Assembly: GCA_900757505.1 (NCBI GenBank) | Contig: CAAEOE010000066.1 | Location: 1 to 42,648 of the forward strand | Length of the DNA stretch: 42,648 nt | Reading direction: 5' to 3' | Origin: an uncultured Collinsella sp. | Lineage (GTDB): Bacteria; Actinomycetota; Coriobacteriia; Coriobacteriales; Coriobacteriaceae | In this document: one piece after another, positions 17,330 through 25,016 of the stretch | Numbering within the stretch: position 1 is the stretch's first letter | Layout of the letters: each line of letters starts with the position of its first letter | The notes under the pieces: model-generated | What the model was told of the DNA's origin: nothing | What the model saw: the letters and a program-made list of their open reading frames with translations, nothing else | The model's database searches: none | Made by a program: the position numbers and the translations under genes

Positions 17330-17653
17330 CTATATAAGGCTCAAGACGATATAGAGTACGATGCCCGAGACGCAGCACCACAGCATCGATTTTGTCTTGA
17401 CCGCCACGACCACGACGCCGACGGCCGCAATCCAGGGAACCAAGGCAGGCCAGAGTCCCGCGTCGAACGCGCCGGGGCTCACCAAGTCGTTGGCGACCAG
17501 CGCGGCAAAGGCAGCGGGCGGGATATAGCCCAGGGCCTCGGTAATGCGGGGCGACAGGGTCCGCCCGCGCAAGGCGAACGCCGGCGCGATGCGAAAGAAC
17601 GCGATAGCAGCCCACGACGACAGCCACAGAACCAAGAACTCGTTAACGGGCAT
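17330..17653 (-). CDS. azlD: AzlD-like branched-chain amino acid exporter small subunit
   Basis: This is a small membrane protein of 107 residues with about four hydrophobic segments (MPVNEFLVLWLSSWAAIAFF at the start, TKSMLWCCVSGIVLYIVLSL at the end). AzlD proteins work together with AzlC to export amino acids. The gene overlaps the end of azlC by 11 nt, and the ATG at 17653 has GAGGTG about 6 nt upstream, which points to coupled translation. The call rests on size, topology and the azlC partner. Confidence 0.85.
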   Translation of the reverse strand: MPVNEFLVLWLSSWAAIAFFRIAPAFALRGRTLSPRITEALGYIPPAAFAALVANDLVSPGAFDAGLWPALVPWIAAVGVVVVAVKTKSMLWCCVSGIVLYIVLSLI

Positions 17654-18335
17654 CGCGGGCACCTCTTCCGTCAAATACAGCATCGCACGCCAACGCAATG
17701 GCAATGCCGGCCACGACGCTTGCCGGCACGGCAATATTCACGAGGCCCAAGAACTTGCATATGGCGACGGACACCGCGCCCGAAACCGCCGCGACAACGT
17801 TGCCGCGCGACAGCCGCTGCGAAAAGAGCAGGCAGATAAAGAGTGAGGTGCAGACAAAGGCTGCAATGGCGGTGGGAACATCGACAACGGCGCCGACGAT
17901 GGCGCCCGTCGTACACGAAACGCCCCATGTTGCGATAAGGATCACGTTGAGCACGAAGGACTCACGCGGGCCCCAATCCTCCCCTTCAACCAACTTGGCA
18001 AGCGAGATGCCATATGCCTCCTCGGTAAGTGTCGCGGCAACAGCCAGCGTCTGACGCTTCGAGGCACCCGTCAGATGCGGCGCGATCGATGCCGAGTAAA
18101 GCACAAAACGCGAGGAGATGGCGGCAACGCTCGCGATAATCGAAGGTGCCGGTACGCCCGCCAGCCAAAGATTGCAGATCATAAACTGGCCGCTGCCCGT
18201 CACAAACGTGCTGCTCAGGGCAAAGACCATCCAGGGCTCCATTCCCGTCTGCCCCATGATCATTCCGCACGGCGCGCCTATTGCAACATAGGTAAGCATC
18301 ACCGGCCAGACGGTTCTAACGATTTTGAGCACCAT
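17643..18335 (-). CDS. azlC: AzlC-family branched-chain amino acid permease
   Basis: This is the large subunit of an AzlCD-type exporter, 230 residues and very hydrophobic. The segments 'AIGAPCGMIMGQTG', 'SSTFVTGSGQFMICNLWLAG', 'RFVLYSASIAPHL' and 'TLTEEAYGISL' match the AzlC family pattern. I chose the ATG at 18335 (MVLKIVRTVWP), which follows AGGATGAG. An in-frame extension upstream is hydrophilic and unsupported. Together with the liv importer at the window start, the region carries both uptake and export of branched-chain amino acids. Confidence 0.88.
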   Translation of the reverse strand: MVLKIVRTVWPVMLTYVAIGAPCGMIMGQTGMEPWMVFALSSTFVTGSGQFMICNLWLAGVPAPSIIASVAAISSRFVLYSASIAPHLTGASKRQTLAVAATLTEEAYGISLAKLVEGEDWGPRESFVLNVILIATWGVSCTTGAIVGAVVDVPTAIAAFVCTSLFICLLFSQRLSRGNVVAAVSGAVSVAICKFLGLVNIAVPASVVAGIAIALACDAVFDGRGARDAR

Positions 18336-18461
18336 ACGCTTCTCATCCTGACAAGGTCTCCGAGCCGCATGTAGCGACACGGCAGAATCATCATCCGACA
18401 GCAACCGAGTTCACCTACAATTGCCACCGGATCGAAAGACACAACTTTTTAGGAAGTCATT

Positions 18462-19274
18462 ATGACAGCTATCGATCGAGACCGGGCGCGCGCGGCCTTC
18501 AAAAGCTACACCGATGCCTACGACGCCACCAACCCACGTATCGCGCTCAAAATCGAGCATACGTACCACGTGGCCGAGGCATGCGATGCCGTAGCGCGCG
18601 AGCAGGGCTGGTCGTCAGAAGATATTGACCTGGCATGGCTTTGCGGCCTGCTACACGATATGGGCCGCTTTGAGCAGCTACGACGCTGGGACACCTTTAA
18701 GGACGCCGAGAGTATGAGCCATGCGGCGCTGGGCATCGAGGTCCTCTTTGGCGAGAATCCCGCCGATGCACCCGCCGTAACGAGCATCCGCGACTTTATC
18801 GATGACCCGGCAGAAGATGAGCTCATCCGAGCGAGCATTGCCTATCACAGCGATTTCCGTCTACCCGCGCAGCTCGACGTGCGCATGCGAAGCTTCTGCG
18901 ATATCGTGCGCGATGGTGACAAGATCGACATTATGCGCACCATCGCCGACAGCACCGTCGACACCATCCTCAAGGTGGACGAGAAGACGTTTCTCGGCAG
19001 CCGTTTCTCGTCGCCGACACTTGCCGCCTTTGACGAGCACCGCTGCGTCGCACGCGATGAACGCAACGAGCCCGCAGACTACCTGGTGGGACTCATCTGC
19101 TTTATGTTTGAGCTCGTCTATCCAGCAAGCCGCGCGCTGGCGCGCGAACAGGGCGATATCCACCGCCTGCTCGACGCGCCCTTTGGCATTACGCGGCCCT
19201 TTACCGACCCCGCCACGCAGGCAACCTGGAGCCGCCTAAAGGACGAGATGCGCGACTGGCTGGCGCGCGCCTAG
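18462..19274 (+). CDS. HD-domain phosphohydrolase
   Basis: This is a soluble metal-dependent hydrolase of 270 residues. The HD-type residues visible are His33 in KIEHTYHV and His65-Asp66 in GLLHDMGRFEQ, with a third block 'DIVRDGDKIDIMRTI' further on that supplies the last Asp. Proteins of this group often act on nucleotides, but the substrate is unknown. AGGAAG precedes the ATG by about 6 nt. The stop overlaps that of the convergent etfA through a shared CTAG (19271-19274). The gene is divergent from azlC, with a TACAAT at 18416-18421 as a possible -10 box. Confidence 0.88.
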   Translation: MTAIDRDRARAAFKSYTDAYDATNPRIALKIEHTYHVAEACDAVAREQGWSSEDIDLAWLCGLLHDMGRFEQLRRWDTFKDAESMSHAALGIEVLFGENPADAPAVTSIRDFIDDPAEDELIRASIAYHSDFRLPAQLDVRMRSFCDIVRDGDKIDIMRTIADSTVDTILKVDEKTFLGSRFSSPTLAAFDEHRCVARDERNEPADYLVGLICFMFELVYPASRALAREQGDIHRLLDAPFGITRPFTDPATQATWSRLKDEMRDWLARA

Positions 19275-20476
19275 CGCTCAAGCTGGGTCAGCAGCTCCTC
19301 GACGACCTCGACGGCGTCCCCAACAACCTTGTACTGGGCAGCACCGAAAATGGGGGCATCCGGATCCTCGTTGATGGCGATAATGCACTCCGCCCCACCG
19401 ATGCCGGCAAGATGCTGGATGGCGCCCGAAACACCGATACTCACGAGAAGCTTGGGCGAAACCGATACGCCGGTCTGGCCAATCTGATGGCGATACTCCA
19501 ACCAGCCGGCCTCCACGACAGGTCGCGTGCAACCAAGCTCGGCTCCCAGAGCCTCGGCGAGCCTTCGCATCAGGGGCAGATTCTTCTTGGAGCCAATGCC
19601 GCGGCCCACCACGACCAAGCGCTCGGCATCGGCGATCGAGGCCTGCTGCCTCCACTCCTCGGCGGGAATCGAGATCTCGACACGAGCCTTAGCATCATCC
19701 GCAAGCGATATCTGGGTGATCGTGCCGGAGCGGTCGTAGTCAAAGTCGGGCGCCTTAAAGATGCCGGGACGAACCGTTGCCATCTGGGGACGATGATTGG
19801 GGCAGACGATGGTGGCCATCAGGTTGCCGCCAAACGCCGGACGCGTCTGTTGCAGCAGCCCCGTCTCCGTATCCATCGAAAGTACGGTGCAGTCAGCCGT
19901 AAGGCCCGTCTGCAAACGCACGGCAACGCCGGGTGCCAGTTCGCGGCCAAAAGCGGTCGCGCCGTATAGGATGGCCTCGGGTTTGCGTTCGGCTACCAAA
20001 TCGCAGATCAAGCGGGCGTAGACCTCCGCATCGTTTTGGCGCAGGCGCTCGTCGCGACAGGCCAGGACTTCGTCGGCGCCCGCGCAAACCAGATGCTCCA
20101 GGTCGCCGAGAGAACCCTCGGGGCCCATACCGATCAGTGCCACCAGACGGCAGCCGCGAGCATCGGCAAGCTCGCGGCCCTTGCCCATAAGCTCATAGGC
20201 AACGGGAGTCACCGTATCGTGCTCGTCGGTCTGCACGAATACCCAAATGTCTCGATACGCATCGAGGTCAACCGCACCAGCGGCCTCGTCACGCTCGATC
20301 GAGATAGCGTTGACGGGACAGGCATCGACGCACCCGCCGCACAAGATGCAGCCTTCGGTCACGCGGGCGCATCGGCTGGGTCGCTCGCCTTCCACTACGA
20401 TGCCGCCCGAGGCACAGGCGCGAACGCAGCGACCGCAGCCGATACAGGCTTCGCTATCGATAATCAGTCCGCTCAT
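19271..20476 (-). CDS. etfA: EtfA with N-terminal ferredoxin domain (LctC-like)
   Basis: This is the alpha subunit of an electron-transferring flavoprotein, 401 residues. An N-terminal ferredoxin module has two complete CxxCxxCxxxC motifs (Cys11/14/17/21 and Cys43/46/49/53), enough for two [4Fe-4S] clusters. The EtfA part follows, ending in the FAD-binding domain (SIGVSGAIQHLAGIGGAECI, then INEDPDAPIFGAAQYKVVGD). In known bifurcating lactate dehydrogenase the LctC subunit has such an N-terminal extension. The ATG directly abuts the etfB stop. I infer that it hands electrons to ferredoxin and NAD together with its two operon partners. Confidence 0.93.
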   Translation of the reverse strand: MSGLIIDSEACIGCGRCVRACASGGIVVEGERPSRCARVTEGCILCGGCVDACPVNAISIERDEAAGAVDLDAYRDIWVFVQTDEHDTVTPVAYELMGKGRELADARGCRLVALIGMGPEGSLGDLEHLVCAGADEVLACRDERLRQNDAEVYARLICDLVAERKPEAILYGATAFGRELAPGVAVRLQTGLTADCTVLSMDTETGLLQQTRPAFGGNLMATIVCPNHRPQMATVRPGIFKAPDFDYDRSGTITQISLADDAKARVEISIPAEEWRQQASIADAERLVVVGRGIGSKKNLPLMRRLAEALGAELGCTRPVVEAGWLEYRHQIGQTGVSVSPKLLVSIGVSGAIQHLAGIGGAECIIAINEDPDAPIFGAAQYKVVGDAVEVVEELLTQLER

Positions 20477-21292
20477 CTATGCCATCCCCTCGATAATCTT
20501 GGCAAGTTCTACCGCCTGCTCGGACGCCGTCCCCTCAACGGCCTCGCACGTTTGGTCACGGTCGGGCACAAACGAGCGCACGACCTGTGTCGGCGACCCG
20601 GCAAGACCGCAACGCGCGGGGTCGGCGTTCACGTCGGCGGCACTGACCACGCGCACGTCCGCCTCCTCCGCCGCGCGAATACCGGCAATACTCGGCATAC
20701 GCAACTGGCCAATCTCCTTGGCAGTCGTCATCGCGCACGGCATCTCAAGATACACCGTCTCCTCGCCGGCATCGCATCCGTGAATGAGCGCCAGCGAGCC
20801 ACAGGTCGTAAAGCCCGCGCTCTGCACGCAACTCACGTCGGTCACGCAGGGAATCTCAAAGGCACCGGCAAGCTCGGGACCAATCTGGGCCGTATCGCCA
20901 TCCACCGCCATCTTGCCGCAGATGAGCAGGTCGAAGTCCTCGTCGAGCGCCTCGATGCCGCATTTGAGAGCATAGGTGGTCGCCAGGGTATCGGCACCTG
21001 CAAAGGCGCGATCGGTCAGCAGCAGCGCGTCGTCGGCGCCTCGGGCGATGCAGTCGCGCAGCAGCGACTCGGTCGCGGGGATGCCCATCGACACCACCGT
21101 CACGCGCACATCCATGCCAAAGCCGATAAAGTCGTCCTTCAGCGCCAGCGCGCATTCCAAAGCGCTCGCATCAAAGGGATTAATGACCGCCTGCTTGCCA
21201 TCGCGCACGATGGTATTAGTCTTGGGGTCCATCTTGACCTCGGTGCTTCCCGGCACGGCCTTAACGCACACCACCATATGGAAATCGCTCAT
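20477..21292 (-). CDS. etfB: Electron-transfer flavoprotein beta subunit (LctB-like)
   Basis: This is the EtfB partner, 271 residues, with the family blocks 'VCVKAVPGSTEVKMDP', 'VINPFDASALECALALKD' and 'AVDGDTAQIGPELAGAFEIP'. The ATG at 21292 lies 2 nt after the stop of the upstream oxidase gene, with a purine run (AAAGGGGG) 9 nt upstream. A GTG two codons earlier would overlap that stop and sits too close to the run. In bifurcating ETFs this subunit holds the bifurcating FAD. The gene order oxidase-etfB-etfA differs from the Acetobacterium lctBCD order but has the same content. Confidence 0.92.
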   Translation of the reverse strand: MSDFHMVVCVKAVPGSTEVKMDPKTNTIVRDGKQAVINPFDASALECALALKDDFIGFGMDVRVTVVSMGIPATESLLRDCIARGADDALLLTDRAFAGADTLATTYALKCGIEALDEDFDLLICGKMAVDGDTAQIGPELAGAFEIPCVTDVSCVQSAGFTTCGSLALIHGCDAGEETVYLEMPCAMTTAKEIGQLRMPSIAGIRAAEEADVRVVSAADVNADPARCGLAGSPTQVVRSFVPDRDQTCEAVEGTASEQAVELAKIIEGMA

Positions 21293-21294
21293 CT

Positions 21295-22896
21295 TCACGC
21301 GCCCCCTTTCTGGACGAGCTCATCCAAGAGCTTCTCCGAAAACAGGTTACCGCGACCCAGCTGCCCGTCGGGATCGAGCTGGAGCTTGAGCCGCGCCGAC
21401 TCGACCATGGCCTCGTGACCGTACATCGTCTCCAAGAAGCCCGCTTTGATCTTGCCGACGCCGTGCTCGGCAGAGACGGCGCCGCCCATGGCCGTGACCT
21501 CGGAAGCCCACTGGGCAAAGAGTTCTCCGCCACGGCGGTAATCCTGCGCATCGCGCGGCAGAATGTTCACATGCAGATGGTTGTTGCCAATGTGTCCCCA
21601 GGCAGCAGACTCAAGTCCGCTTTCCGCCAGCGTGCGGCGATAGAGGGCGACGACATCGGCCAAGCGTGCATTGGGCACCGACATGTCCGAGCCCAGCTTG
21701 GTGATGGTAGGATCCATGCGGCGACGCTCGTCGATAAGCATGTTGACGCTCTCGGGCACCGCGTGGCGGAAGAACCGCTGGCACTCGCGATCGACCTCGG
21801 TGCGCGCGACCCATGTCGCATCGTCGCTGCCACCCGCAAGCTCCAGTACCCACCCCAAGTGATACAGCTCCTCAGTCGCCTGAACTTCGTCGTCGCAGTC
21901 GAGCTCCACGTAGACACAGACCTTGGCCTCTTTGTCGAGCGCCGGCAGCGAGGCGAACGCGGTCGACTGCTCACGCTGACGACGCAGGATATCCAGGGCG
22001 CCCGCATCGAAATATTCGATGGCAGCCGCGTGGGACAGGACGGGACGCACAGAATCGGTGAAGGACACGGCCTTGTCTTCGCTGTCAAAGAAACAGCTCA
22101 CACCCCAAACGACCGCAGGCGCCGCCTGCAGGGCAATCTCGAGCTCGGTGATAACGCCGAGCGTGCCGCAAGCACCGATAAAGAGGTCGATGGCGTCCAT
22201 TTCGTCCGCAACGAAATAGCCTGAGGCATTTTTTGTCTTGGGCATGGTATATCCGGGAAGATCGAGTTCGAGTGCACGGCCCGCTGCCGTCACGAGCGAC
22301 AGGTGGCGGCCCTGGGCAAAAGCCTCGCCGCGCTGAAGCTCAAGCAAATCGCCATCAGCCAGCGCGACGTGGAGTCCCGTGATATGTGGGCGCATGGGGC
22401 CGTAAGCGTAGCTGCGGGCGCCGGAGGCGTTGCATGCCGCCATGCCGCCCAGACAGGCAGACGTCTCGGTGGGATCGGTGGGAAAGAACTGCTCGGGGGC
22501 CTCTTGGAACTCCTCGTAGGCCTCAAGCGATGCCTGGTCCCAACCAGCGGTCGGCAGCACCTTCTTGCTCAGCTGCTTGCGCAGCTCCGAGAGCACAACG
22601 CCCGGCTCCACGCGCAGCAGAAATTGGCCTTGTTCATCGCGGCGAAGGCCCAAATAGCGATTCATACGGGAAGTATTGAGGATATGCCCGCCGTGGGGCA
22701 CGGCGCCGGCGGCAAGGCCGGTTCGGGCACCCTGAACCGTTACCGGAACACGCTCGACATGGAGCTTTTCCAAAATGGCACGGACCTCGTTTTCCGTTGT
22801 CGGAAACGAGATGCTCGAGGCCTCGCCCGATGCGCGAGATTCATCGCGGCCATACTCTTCGAACTCGTCGGTGAAGGGTTTGATGGTTGCAGACAC
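21295..22896 (-). CDS. FAD-binding oxidase, probable lactate dehydrogenase (LctD-like)
   Basis: This is a GlcD/LctD-type FAD oxidoreductase of 533 residues. The FAD-binding PCMH domain shows 'VTVQGARTGLAAGAVPHGGH', 'RVEPGVVLSELRKQL' and 'GGMAACNASGARSYAYGPMR'. The C-terminal catalytic part shows 'GHIGNNHLHVNILP' and 'SAEHGVGKIK'. Next to an ETF pair with a ferredoxin domain it most likely oxidises lactate with electron confurcation, but other 2-hydroxy acids are possible. It is longer than the LctD I recall (about 470 residues). I chose the GTG at 22896 with GGGGGAG upstream. Confidence 0.88.
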   Translation of the reverse strand: MSATIKPFTDEFEEYGRDESRASGEASSISFPTTENEVRAILEKLHVERVPVTVQGARTGLAAGAVPHGGHILNTSRMNRYLGLRRDEQGQFLLRVEPGVVLSELRKQLSKKVLPTAGWDQASLEAYEEFQEAPEQFFPTDPTETSACLGGMAACNASGARSYAYGPMRPHITGLHVALADGDLLELQRGEAFAQGRHLSLVTAAGRALELDLPGYTMPKTKNASGYFVADEMDAIDLFIGACGTLGVITELEIALQAAPAVVWGVSCFFDSEDKAVSFTDSVRPVLSHAAAIEYFDAGALDILRRQREQSTAFASLPALDKEAKVCVYVELDCDDEVQATEELYHLGWVLELAGGSDDATWVARTEVDRECQRFFRHAVPESVNMLIDERRRMDPTITKLGSDMSVPNARLADVVALYRRTLAESGLESAAWGHIGNNHLHVNILPRDAQDYRRGGELFAQWASEVTAMGGAVSAEHGVGKIKAGFLETMYGHEAMVESARLKLQLDPDGQLGRGNLFSEKLLDELVQKGGA

Positions 22897-23241
22897 GCGA
22901 ACTCCCCCTTTAGCTAACTGCAGTGTTTGCAGGGAGATGTTACCGCATCGTTTCGTCGACGTGTTCGAGACCGTCTCCATAATTGGCGATTTTTACGTTC
23001 GTGCAATTCGGCGAGCGGCTTGATTTCCTCGACAGACGATGCTTTTGACACATATGGCCCCGCCGTCGCCGACCGCGCGATTGTCGCTCGAAAAAAGTTG
23101 GAGTATTTTTTGCCGCCTTTTACCTGCGGAGACGCCAATCCGTCAAGCATTTGGTCAGAAATTGGTCAAGTAGCGGCTGATACGGTCGGCGTCGACAGCC
23201 AAAACCGATAGAAGTTTTGGCCCAGAAGCAGGGAGGTTCCC
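22897..23241. other. Intergenic region between divergent genes, no supported gene
   Basis: This 345-bp stretch lies between the oxidase (minus) and a small gene (plus). It must hold both promoters. Two 7-bp direct repeats TTGGTCA stand 11 bp apart near 23155-23172. A TTGCAC with an AT-rich block 18 bp away is a weak promoter candidate for the minus strand. A minus-strand frame of about 78 codons (22914-23150) stays open but has no good start or ribosome binding site. Confidence 0.5.
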
Positions 23242-23538
23242 ATGGCATATTACTGGCCCCAGTACGGCATCGCCATCGAAGTCGACGACGATCCCCATCT
23301 CCTGCCTTTCGACGAAGAGGCATTCCCCGATACGACGGTCTACCACGTTACCACCGATGTGATCTGCGACCCCGAGTCGTTCTCGGCGCTCGCCCACCAC
23401 ATCGCGCATATCCACGACATCGAGCTCCCTCCCGACTTCGAAGAGCTCGTCTACTCGCGCCGCCTGATGCTTCACATGCTCTTTGGAGCGGACCCGTCCA
23501 CCTTTGCGCGCATCTATACCGCCAAGGATGCCGCATGA
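23242..23538 (+). CDS. Small acidic protein of unknown function
   Basis: This 98-residue cytoplasmic-looking protein (MAYYWPQYGIAIEVDDDPHL) is acidic, has no signal peptide or membrane segment, and I do not recognise its family. GGGAGG lies 5 nt before the ATG, which supports a real gene. It overlaps the next gene by 4 nt (ATGA), so both are translated together. It opens a run of five genes for secreted or membrane proteins, which suggests a role tied to the cell surface, but no more can be said. Confidence 0.75.
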   Translation: MAYYWPQYGIAIEVDDDPHLLPFDEEAFPDTTVYHVTTDVICDPESFSALAHHIAHIHDIELPPDFEELVYSRRLMLHMLFGADPSTFARIYTAKDAA

Positions 23539-24044
23539 GCGCGAAGAAGCCACCCCGCTTTGCAGGCCTGGGTCGTCGCAAGAAGCTCATCGTTGCCTGC
23601 TTGGCCATCGTCTGTGCCCTTGTCGCCGTCGGACTATACGCTTGGCAGTCGCAGCCCGTACCCGAGGCGGGCGCTTCGGTTACGACGGCCGAGGGCAAAA
23701 CGCGTCAGGAAATCCAAGATGAGCTCGACGCCATCGTCCGCGACAACATGATGACGATTTCGGTCGCGCCGGTCGCTCAGCTGCAGGAGGACGGCAAGCT
23801 GCGCGTCAACGTGCAAAACGGCCAAGACAATAAATTTCCCCAGCGATTCCGCGTCATCCAAAACGACGAGACCATGTATGAATCCGGTGTGGTCGAGACC
23901 GGCAAGACAATCGAGACGTGCCCCGCCGGCGACATCAAAGAAGGCGAGGCGTACATCGAGATCCAGGCACTCGATACAAAGACCCTCGACAGCCACGGCA
24001 ATCCGACACGTGTCAAGGTGCGGGTTGAGCAAGCCGAGAACTAA
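23535..24044 (+). CDS. Single-pass membrane protein of unknown function
   Basis: The protein has 169 residues. A basic N-terminus (MSAKKPPRFAGLGRRKK) leads into one membrane helix (about residues 17-36), then a hydrophilic outer part of about 130 residues. That part contains 'TISVAPVAQLQEDGKLRVNV' and 'ETGKTIETCPAGDIKEGEAY', which suggest an immunoglobulin-like beta-sheet domain. The ATG at 23535 overlaps the preceding stop in ATGA. I do not recognise a named family. It may be a membrane partner of the secreted proteins downstream. Confidence 0.78.
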   Translation: MSAKKPPRFAGLGRRKKLIVACLAIVCALVAVGLYAWQSQPVPEAGASVTTAEGKTRQEIQDELDAIVRDNMMTISVAPVAQLQEDGKLRVNVQNGQDNKFPQRFRVIQNDETMYESGVVETGKTIETCPAGDIKEGEAYIEIQALDTKTLDSHGNPTRVKVRVEQAEN

Positions 24045-24133
24045 CCTTCCGGCCGACGCGGCACCGCACGCAATTCACCAGCATTCGTCCAATCATCGCG
24101 GGGACGGCCCGCGGCGAATAGAAAGGAACGACC

Positions 24134-24733
24134 ATGGGCATCACCAAGAACATGAACGGAGCCAGAGCGCTCGTCGTGGGCGCAGGGCTCGCGCTCGCGC
24201 TCGCAATGGGCGCCGCCCCGACGCCAGCTATGGCGGCCGGGCGCGTTGGAACCACGAAAGTAATGGTCAGGACCGAGATCGACAACGTTGAGTTCAAAGT
24301 TCCGACGGTTATTCCCTTCGTCGCCAAGGCCGACGGCACGCTTCAGGGCCCCTCAGAAGACGCGACCACCATCGACAATCATTCGGCCTACGGCATCCAT
24401 GTCACCAACATGAAGATCGACGCCATGAACACCTGGACCATTGCCGCCGACGCCAAGGCCGGAACCGCGCAGAACTCCATCGACTTTAAGGTCGGCCCCG
24501 ACGGCGCGCTCCAGAACGCCAGCGCCGCCGCGCAAGGGACGGGCCTCGATCTTTCCAAGAATGCAGCCTTCGACATGGGCTACCAGGGCATTGCCGGCGG
24601 CACGGACAAAATCAAGCTCAAGACAAGCGGAAACGTCGCCCGCGTCACGCGCGACATCTTCCGCGTAACCGGCGAAGGCGATCAGGTTGCGACGATCACC
24701 TGGACGGTCGAGCCCGGTGCGCACACGGCATAA
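24134..24733 (+). CDS. Secreted protein of unknown function
   Basis: The protein has 199 residues with a clear signal peptide (basic start, hydrophobic ALVVGAGLALALAMGA, likely cleavage after about residue 34 in AMAAG). The mature part is rich in Thr, Ala and Asp and probably all beta-strand (for example VMVRTEIDNVEFKVPTVIPF). No anchor motif is visible. AAAGGAACG precedes the ATG. The next gene starts inside its last codons and carries a sortase signal, so the two may form one surface structure. Its look recalls Gram-positive surface or pilus-associated proteins, without a firm family match. Confidence 0.78.
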   Translation: MGITKNMNGARALVVGAGLALALAMGAAPTPAMAAGRVGTTKVMVRTEIDNVEFKVPTVIPFVAKADGTLQGPSEDATTIDNHSAYGIHVTNMKIDAMNTWTIAADAKAGTAQNSIDFKVGPDGALQNASAAAQGTGLDLSKNAAFDMGYQGIAGGTDKIKLKTSGNVARVTRDIFRVTGEGDQVATITWTVEPGAHTA

Positions 24734-24998
24734 GGCCGTCGCCCTGGCCGCCGCCGTCAGCATCCTAGCGTTTGGGCCAGCCATGGCCTTTGCCCAGCAA
24801 GAACAGGCGCAGGCCGCCACGCAAGTGACGGTCGACCTCTCGGAGCTCGACCGCGGCGACCGCGAGGAACCGTTGGCGCAGACAGGCGACAGACGATGGC
24901 TCTTGGCAGCAGGCGCCACAGCAGCAGGCGCGGGAACCGCCGGCCTCGGTCTGCACATCAAACGCAGCCAGAAACAAAACACGGACAGGCCGCACTAA
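24717..24998 (+). CDS. Small LAxTG sortase substrate
   Basis: This is a 93-residue surface protein. It has a signal peptide (about residues 1-26, ending AMAFAQ), a short mature region of about 26 residues, then LAQTG at 53-57, a hydrophobic helix (LLAAGATAAGAGTAGLGL) and a basic tail (KRSQK). That is a complete cell-wall sorting signal of the LAxTG type used by actinobacterial class E sortases. I chose the GTG at 24717, which overlaps the upstream gene by 17 nt. A TTG at 24687 would add residues before the signal peptide. The very short mature part suggests a peg for another protein. No sortase gene is in view. Confidence 0.72.
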   Translation: MRTRHKAVALAAAVSILAFGPAMAFAQQEQAQAATQVTVDLSELDRGDREEPLAQTGDRRWLLAAGATAAGAGTAGLGLHIKRSQKQNTDRPH

Positions 24999-25016
24999 AT
25001 TAGCTAAGGAGACCCC

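Noticed and set aside
22914..23150. Minus-strand 78-codon gene upstream of the oxidase
   Set aside because: It has no ribosome binding site and overlaps the place where the oxidase promoter must be. I kept it only as a note.
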